Made by a program: the position numbers and the translations under genes. A stretch of 45,293 nucleotides of DNA from Candidatus Wirthbacteria bacterium (GTDB taxonomy: Bacteria; Patescibacteriota; CG2-30-54-11), in assembly GCA_903889905.1 (NCBI GenBank), contig CAISZI010000050.1:1-45293 (forward strand), in the 5' to 3' direction. This document shows positions 40,382 through 45,293 of this stretch, piece by piece (positions within the stretch are counted from its first letter, which is position 1; each line of letters starts with the position of its first letter). The notes under the pieces are model-generated. The model had not been told where the DNA came from and made no database searches. It saw only the letters and a list, made by a program, of their open reading frames with translations.

Positions 40382-41500
40382 ATGACATCATCCCGGACCA
40401 GGTCCACAAAAAAAGTTCTGCTGTTATCAACCGGTGGCACCATTACCGCCAAAGAAATGAAACACAACACCTTGCATGCTGATATTTTCGACAAGCCAAG
40501 ACTGCTTAAGGCCATACCGGACCTGGAGCAAATCGCCCAAATCGACATGCTTGAACTGATGCGGGTCGATTCTGTCAATATGACACCCAGCGACTGGGTC
40601 AAAATCGGAACTGCCATCAATGACAACATCAATGCTTATGACGGCATTGTCGTCCTGCACGGACTCGACACCTTACCCTATACTGCCTCGGCGTTGTCAT
40701 TTATGTTCCGCAACCTGCCCATTCCGATCGTCCTGACTGGCTCAACGGCTCCGCTCGAGTATGTTTCCTCAGATGGCAAGCGTAATTTGATCGATGCGAT
40801 TCAGGTCGCTGCATTGTCGGACCTGGCCGAAGTCTGCGTGGTGAGCGATGGACACATTTTTCGTGGCAACCGCATCAAAAAAGTCGAAGAAGTTGATTTT
40901 TGCACTTTCCAAAGCATCATCGTGCCGCCGCTTGGATTGATTAAAGGGAACCCGATCCTCTCCAATGGTTACCACAAACGAAACCCCAAAAAGAAATTGG
41001 TCTTTGACCCACGTTTTGAGACCGATGTTGTCGCCCTCATCACCTATCCGGGATTTAATCCCAGGATTTTGGACCACATTCTCACCCTCAACCCCAAAGG
41101 CCTTGTGCTGGTCGGCTATGGATCGGGCTGTGTGCCTGTGGATGGTGAACATTCCATTCTGCCCCAAATCCGTAAATTCAACCAACAGCAAGGCCATATC
41201 GTTGTGACTACGCAGGTCACTTTTGGTCAATGCTATATGTCGATGCACGAAGTTGGCAGATTAGCCTTGGAGGCTGGTGCTTTTTCGGCACTGGATATGA
41301 CGTACGAGACGACCATTGTCAAACTGATGTGGGCTCTCGGCCGTAGTAGCAATAAGGAAAAGGTGCTGAAAATAATGCAAACCAATTACGCCGGCGAAAT
41401 CACACCCGACATTATGGAGGGTGGTGAAGACAGGTTTCATCAGTACCTCAGTTACGCGGATTATGTCTCGGAAAACACCTCCTCAAAAACAGAAGACTAA
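40382..41500 (+). CDS. L-asparaginase-family protein, paralogue 2 of 4
   Basis: A 372-residue paralogue starting 39 bases after the first. It keeps STGGTIT (Thr 20), RVDSVNMTPSDW, and VVLHGLDTLPYTASALSFMF with Leu 95-Asp 96 in place of Thr-Asp. FRGNRIKKVEEVDF near residue 160 retains the Lys expected in the catalytic set. A C-terminal tail of about 30 acidic residues (GGEDRFHQYLSYADYVSENT) is extra compared with the neighbours. The gene has only a weak ribosome site (GAAAG), so coupling to the first gene is likely. Confidence 0.85.
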   Translation: MTSSRTRSTKKVLLLSTGGTITAKEMKHNTLHADIFDKPRLLKAIPDLEQIAQIDMLELMRVDSVNMTPSDWVKIGTAINDNINAYDGIVVLHGLDTLPYTASALSFMFRNLPIPIVLTGSTAPLEYVSSDGKRNLIDAIQVAALSDLAEVCVVSDGHIFRGNRIKKVEEVDFCTFQSIIVPPLGLIKGNPILSNGYHKRNPKKKLVFDPRFETDVVALITYPGFNPRILDHILTLNPKGLVLVGYGSGCVPVDGEHSILPQIRKFNQQQGHIVVTTQVTFGQCYMSMHEVGRLALEAGAFSALDMTYETTIVKLMWALGRSSNKEKVLKIMQTNYAGEITPDIMEGGEDRFHQYLSYADYVSENTSSKTED

Positions 41501-41521
41501 TTCTAAGGTAAATCATGCATC

Positions 41522-43219
41522 ATGAACACGGCTTCTCCTGCGTTAGAAAATACATTCGAACTCGAGTCCCCTGAATCTCATCTGTCCAGAGCACTGATTA
41601 CTATCTATGGCAGACAAAACGTGGAAGCATCCATTTACAGTGTCTGGGGAGATGCTGTGAGTGATAATCCTATTGTTTTTTTGGAAAGAAAACTTCAAGA
41701 CATACGACCCAAAACAGATATTAGCTACATACACGGTGGTGGATCGATTATTTCAGAAACAACGAATACAACTGGAGCACGTGATTACAAATCTGCTACT
41801 TTAGGTTTCACCTTAGTGCACAAACTGGTTCAAGATCTTCTATCCGAACGGTTTACAACAGATACCGATCGCAGCGTTACAGATGCGTTACATGAATTAA
41901 TCGGACAATTAGAAATCATTCGGCCGGAGATTGCTTATGAAGGGGGTAGCGAAGAACTTGACGAGGCAATTGTTGAAGAGACTTTTATACCGAAGATAAC
42001 CAGACAACTGGATGACGGTCGAGTCAAAGTAATCATGCTGACAATGGGAACGGATCAAATGGTTGATGTGGCTCAATACATCAAACAATATTTTTCAAAA
42101 CGACCCCATAAAAATAATAATAAAAGAAAAAAACACGCCAGTGATCCGACTTTCCGTTCGCTGAATAAACCAATCATCATTACGGGCGCTAACTTTGGTT
42201 GGAACGAAACGGAATCCGATGGACCCATGAATGTGGCCTTGGCAGCAATTTGGGCTCGGCTGCCGAGTTTGCCCAATGATGTCTTCATCGCCTTTGGTGG
42301 TCGGATTATCCCTGCCCGTAATGCCGTCGAAGCTCCCAGCGATTCTTTTGAACCCGGCCTTAAACTCATTGATACTCGTAACGCTCAAGAAACTGCTTAC
42401 GCCAATGCTTATCGTAATCTTGCAGCTACCCAGACCAACAATATTATCGAGGCTGCAACTCGTTTAAAATTACCCAAAACCAGCCAAACGTTGCTAACCG
42501 AATTCACGATAAGAGAACGACTTCGACTTTCGAGACCAAATACAATTCCTGCTCAGGAACAGGCTATTGCCGATCCAGACAGAATTTGCACGCAAGTGAT
42601 CCATTTTGACTTGCATCCACTCTCAACCACCAATGATGCGCTCAAACCCTTACTTGAGACCGAGAATGCCCCGGTCCCATCTATTATTATTATTGAAACG
42701 CATCATTGCAGCTCCTTGCGCAGAGGCTTCCTCGAAGATATCGGAAAATTGACCTCTCTGGGACATGTGGTTGTGGTTATTCCACATACCGGCGAAAGAC
42801 GAACAATGCTGGATTATAAATCCACGGAAGCCATTTTGTACAAGGGCGGAATCCCAGGACTGGGGGTTGACGTGGAGTCACTCAAGGTTAAATCATTGTA
42901 TGCCTTGGACTATCTGAGACATATAAAAAGTAAAAGAGAAAACGACCATTTACCCCCGCTTACATTAAAAGAACAACAACGCATTATGATTGATGTTCTG
43001 TACTATGATTTCGCCGGAGAAATGCATCTCAGCGAAAATTTAACTGGAGCATTGTCGCCTGACAAACGGATTAAAATAGATAAGATTTTGGAAGGGTACA
43101 TTTCGAGTCTCTGCGGTCCACCTTTCCTTCATCCACTATTAACCGCGAACAGGGCTCATGTTCTCAGAACCCGCCCTGCATTAGACGGCCTTTTTGAAAG
43201 ACAGCAAAACAAGCATTAG
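41522..43219 (+). CDS. Divergent asparaginase-like protein, paralogue 3 of 4 (565 aa)
   Basis: Not obvious at first sight, but the order of asparaginase motifs is there: SYIHGGGSII near residue 67 (the GGTI position), VIMLTMGTDQMVDVAQYI near 173 (the HGTDTM position, with Thr 177-Asp 178 kept), IIITGANFGWNETESDGPMN near 222, VFIAFGGRIIPARNAVE near 258, and a C-terminal domain IIIIETHHCSSLRRGFLEDI then VVVVIPHTGE. It is about 200 residues longer than the neighbours, with inserts between the first two motifs and in the linker. It is A+T-richer and less conserved-looking. It lies inside the cluster in the same orientation, so it is probably an ancient paralogue with a changed role. Confidence 0.75.
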   Translation: MNTASPALENTFELESPESHLSRALITIYGRQNVEASIYSVWGDAVSDNPIVFLERKLQDIRPKTDISYIHGGGSIISETTNTTGARDYKSATLGFTLVHKLVQDLLSERFTTDTDRSVTDALHELIGQLEIIRPEIAYEGGSEELDEAIVEETFIPKITRQLDDGRVKVIMLTMGTDQMVDVAQYIKQYFSKRPHKNNNKRKKHASDPTFRSLNKPIIITGANFGWNETESDGPMNVALAAIWARLPSLPNDVFIAFGGRIIPARNAVEAPSDSFEPGLKLIDTRNAQETAYANAYRNLAATQTNNIIEAATRLKLPKTSQTLLTEFTIRERLRLSRPNTIPAQEQAIADPDRICTQVIHFDLHPLSTTNDALKPLLETENAPVPSIIIIETHHCSSLRRGFLEDIGKLTSLGHVVVVIPHTGERRTMLDYKSTEAILYKGGIPGLGVDVESLKVKSLYALDYLRHIKSKRENDHLPPLTLKEQQRIMIDVLYYDFAGEMHLSENLTGALSPDKRIKIDKILEGYISSLCGPPFLHPLLTANRAHVLRTRPALDGLFERQQNKH

Positions 43220-43279
43220 ACATCAATCAACTGCTCGTTTATACTCAATTCAATTCGATCCTAATTCGAGGAACTATTA

Positions 43280-44320
43280 ATGTCCCTCCCCAAAATTCTG
43301 GTCGTGACGACCGGCGGCAGCATCAGCAACGAAGGCGATAATGCCAAATCCTTTGGTGCAGTGCGTTACAACGCGCCCAACCTGCTCAAGCTGATCCCGG
43401 AAATCAGACAAATCGCCACCATCGAACTGATGGACATGATGAGCCTGGACTCCATTGACATCCTGCCCGAAGATTGGCTGATGCTGGCTGAGTATCTGCA
43501 CGACAATATCAACCGTTACGATGGCATTGTCGTCACCCATGGTCTGGATACCATGACCTACACCGCCTCAGCAATCGCCTTTATGCTCCAAAACCTGCCC
43601 ATCCCGATTGTTTTTGCCGGTATTTACAAGCCATTATCCGAATCATCGTTTGATGCCCGCAACAACTTCGTGGCCGCGCTCAAAGTTGCCGCCCAGGCGG
43701 ATCTCGCTGAAGTTTGCATCGTCAATGACCACAAGATTCACCGTCCAGCACTGACTAGATTACTGCGTGCCACTGATGCCCGCGCCTATACCACGATTGG
43801 CGTCCCGCATCTGGCTGAAATCAGTGATACCTTTCACTTCAACTTTCCCGTCAACCCACGCGGCAAACGCAAAGTCAAATTCACTCCGACGCTGGACGCC
43901 CATGTTGGCCTGATCGTGGTTCATCCAGGCTTTGATCCCGACATCATCAGCCAGTATCGTGACCACAATTACCGTGGCTTTCTCATCCTCGCCTATGGTT
44001 CCGGCTGCGTCCCAAGCCACAGCCGTTATTCCTTGCTCCCAGCCATCAAAGCGGCCACTGACGACGGTATACCTGTACTGGTTACCAGTCTGGCAGCTTT
44101 GGGCGGCGCAGTCACTGTGCGCGCTGACCTGGAGAAAAAACTGACCGCCTCAGGTGCCACCCTGATCCCCAACATGCTCTGGGAAACCGCCTGGGTCAAA
44201 CTGATGTGGGCACTGGGGCAAACGAGTGACTATGCCAAGGTTTTGAACCTGATCAACACCAACTTTGTTCACGAAATCACCAACCCGGCCGACGCGTCGG
44301 ACAAGATCAGTGTGGACTAA
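43280..44320 (+). CDS. L-asparaginase-family protein, paralogue 4 of 4
   Basis: A 346-residue paralogue with GAGGA 9 bases before ATG 43280. The first motif is VTTGGSIS, so Ser 14 replaces the catalytic Thr. The second is VVTHGLDTMTYTASAIAFML with Leu 89-Asp 90. FAGIYKPLSESSFDARNN follows where TGAxRP..SDG is usual. The C-terminal domain has IVVHPGFDPDIISQY and GSGCVPSHSRYS. The catalytic-Lys region (HRPALTRLLRATD) shows no clear Lys. With two or three catalytic positions altered it may not be a normal asparaginase. It ends the cluster, 87 bases before the FtsA/PilM-like gene. Confidence 0.85.
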   Translation: MSLPKILVVTTGGSISNEGDNAKSFGAVRYNAPNLLKLIPEIRQIATIELMDMMSLDSIDILPEDWLMLAEYLHDNINRYDGIVVTHGLDTMTYTASAIAFMLQNLPIPIVFAGIYKPLSESSFDARNNFVAALKVAAQADLAEVCIVNDHKIHRPALTRLLRATDARAYTTIGVPHLAEISDTFHFNFPVNPRGKRKVKFTPTLDAHVGLIVVHPGFDPDIISQYRDHNYRGFLILAYGSGCVPSHSRYSLLPAIKAATDDGIPVLVTSLAALGGAVTVRADLEKKLTASGATLIPNMLWETAWVKLMWALGQTSDYAKVLNLINTNFVHEITNPADASDKISVD

Positions 44321-44406
44321 GCAGGCGGGTTTGCAGATAGACAGCGCCAGCAAAAATCTTTATACTCTGCGCGTGCGTTTTGGCCTGCAATGCACGCTTG
44401 TTTTTT

Positions 44407-45293
44407 ATGTACAAAACCAACCCCATGCCTATTTTCGACAAAATCAAAAAAGCCTTTGTTCCCAACCTTTCGGTCGCAGATTACTGCCTCTCGCTGGATG
44501 TGGGCACGGAATTTGTCAAAGCATTGATTTTCAAAAACACCAATGGCAAAGCCCAAGTCGTGGGTGTCGGACGGTTTAAACAGGGACTCGAAGACATGCA
44601 GTCCGGCATGGTGACGGACATCGATGGTGTCGTCAAAAACTGCCGCGAAGCCATTGGCCAGGCCGAAGACCAGGCGGGCGTCTCACCGGATCAGGTGATC
44701 ATCGGCATTGCTGGAGAACTGGTCAAAGGCGCTTCCACCATCGTCAAATACGACCGCGCCAAACCGACGACCAAAATTGAAATGAAGGAACTGGAAGAAA
44801 TTGTCCAAAAAGTCCAGTGGCAGGCCTTTGACGAAGTACGCAAACAGCTCGCTGCCGAAACCGGTTACCAGGAAATTGAAGTCAAACTCGTCAATGCCGC
44901 AGTCGTGGACGTCCAGATCGATGGTTACCGTGTCAACAACCCGATCGGTTTTCAAGGCAAACGCGTTAGTGTCTCGATTTTTAACTCGTTTGCACCGCTG
45001 GTGCATCTCGGTGCGCTTCAAACCATTGCCGAAGAACTCGACCTGGACCTGCTCAGCATTGCCACCGAACCATATGCCGTGGCGCTCTCAGTCGGCAGCC
45101 AGGAAGCCGGCGAATTCAGCTCTATCTTTATCGACATTGGTGGTGGCACCAGCGACATTGCGCTCGTCCGCAACGGCGGCGTCAGCGGTACCAAGATGTT
45201 TAACCTGGGCGGCCGCGCCTTTACCAAACGCCTCAGCAGCCATTTCAACATCCCCTTCGACCGCGCCGAACAGATGAAACTCGATTACGCCAA
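44407..45293 (+). CDS. FtsA/PilM-like actin-fold protein, cut by the window end
   Basis: The frame is open to the last base, giving at least 295 residues. YCLSLDVGTEFVKALIF is the phosphate-1 motif. IIGIAGELVKG, an inserted SHS2-like segment (EMKELEEIVQKVQWQAFDEV onward), then FIDIGGGTSDIALVRNGGVS (phosphate-2) and LGGRAFTKRLSSHFNIPF follow, the order of FtsA and PilM. FtsA links FtsZ to the membrane; PilM belongs to type IV pilus assembly. The part seen cannot decide between them. ATG 44407 or ATG 44425 (MPIFDKIKKAF) may be the start; neither has a strong ribosome site. Confidence 0.85.
   Translation, partial: MYKTNPMPIFDKIKKAFVPNLSVADYCLSLDVGTEFVKALIFKNTNGKAQVVGVGRFKQGLEDMQSGMVTDIDGVVKNCREAIGQAEDQAGVSPDQVIIGIAGELVKGASTIVKYDRAKPTTKIEMKELEEIVQKVQWQAFDEVRKQLAAETGYQEIEVKLVNAAVVDVQIDGYRVNNPIGFQGKRVSVSIFNSFAPLVHLGALQTIAEELDLDLLSIATEPYAVALSVGSQEAGEFSSIFIDIGGGTSDIALVRNGGVSGTKMFNLGGRAFTKRLSSHFNIPFDRAEQMKLDYA

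Noticed and set aside
162-45293. Alternative genetic code (UGA as glycine, as in some CPR lineages)
   Set aside because: TGA ends several clear genes at the expected place, for example the methylase-like gene at 2993 and the R-M enzyme at 19130.

Overview
The window is a bacterial chromosome segment using the standard stop codons (TAA, TAG and TGA all end clear genes). It most resembles Candidate Phyla Radiation (Patescibacteria). The signs are a two-helix T4SS-pilin-like membrane protein, an alanyl-tRNA synthetase that stops before the C-terminal C-Ala region, two tandem RodZ-like proteins, tRNA genes with encoded CCA, and many small hairpin repeats between and inside genes. I cannot assign a class or species.

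Layout. 0.1-6.2 kb: carbon and redox genes, with a ribbon-helix-helix/NDP-sugar nucleotidyltransferase fusion, glpX fructose-1,6-bisphosphatase, a DNA-methylase-like protein, and a tight three-gene flavoprotein operon of the GlpA / pyridine-nucleotide oxidoreductase / DUF1667 type. 6.3-7.7 kb: a membrane-anchored metallophosphoesterase on the minus strand. 7.88-20.97 kb: an A+T-rich integrated element next to tRNA-His. It carries unknown genes, a tyrosine recombinase with its HTH/zinc-ribbon partner, an Mrr-like nuclease, a MerR-type regulator, a single-chain type IIG/ISP-like restriction-modification enzyme, and a large serine recombinase that ends inside tRNA-His. 20.97-24.35 kb: four tRNAs (His, Arg, Thr, Gly, all minus strand), a polyprenyl synthase, lemA, a pilin-like protein and a dense set of hairpin repeats. 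24.4-37 kb: core genes (RBBP9-like hydrolase, leuS, GH15 protein, yajQ, two RodZ-like proteins, rpmF, a ROK/hexokinase-like protein, alaS). 37-44.3 kb: an unusual methyltransferase-like protein, then four consecutive asparaginase-family genes. The window ends inside an FtsA/PilM-like gene.

The most informative observations go beyond the gene list. First, the two ends of the 13-kb element can be read: a shared TGGGGT core overlaps the CCA end of tRNA-His. The old tRNA terminator is stranded 13 kb away, a replacement terminator is written inside the recombinase's last codons, and integration changes the recombinase C-terminus. Second, a twin-hairpin repeat family occurs four times, with stems that change sequence but stay paired around a conserved 15-nt loop. 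A second hairpin family shows the same behaviour, and a third palindrome family has entered leuS in frame. Third, three of the four tandem asparaginase paralogues carry Leu where the family has a catalytic Thr, while the fourth, very divergent one keeps Thr-Asp. Fourth, leuS and the GH15 gene diverge from a 13-bp perfect inverted repeat that places two promoters fully on top of each other. All family assignments come from reading motifs; no database search was run.
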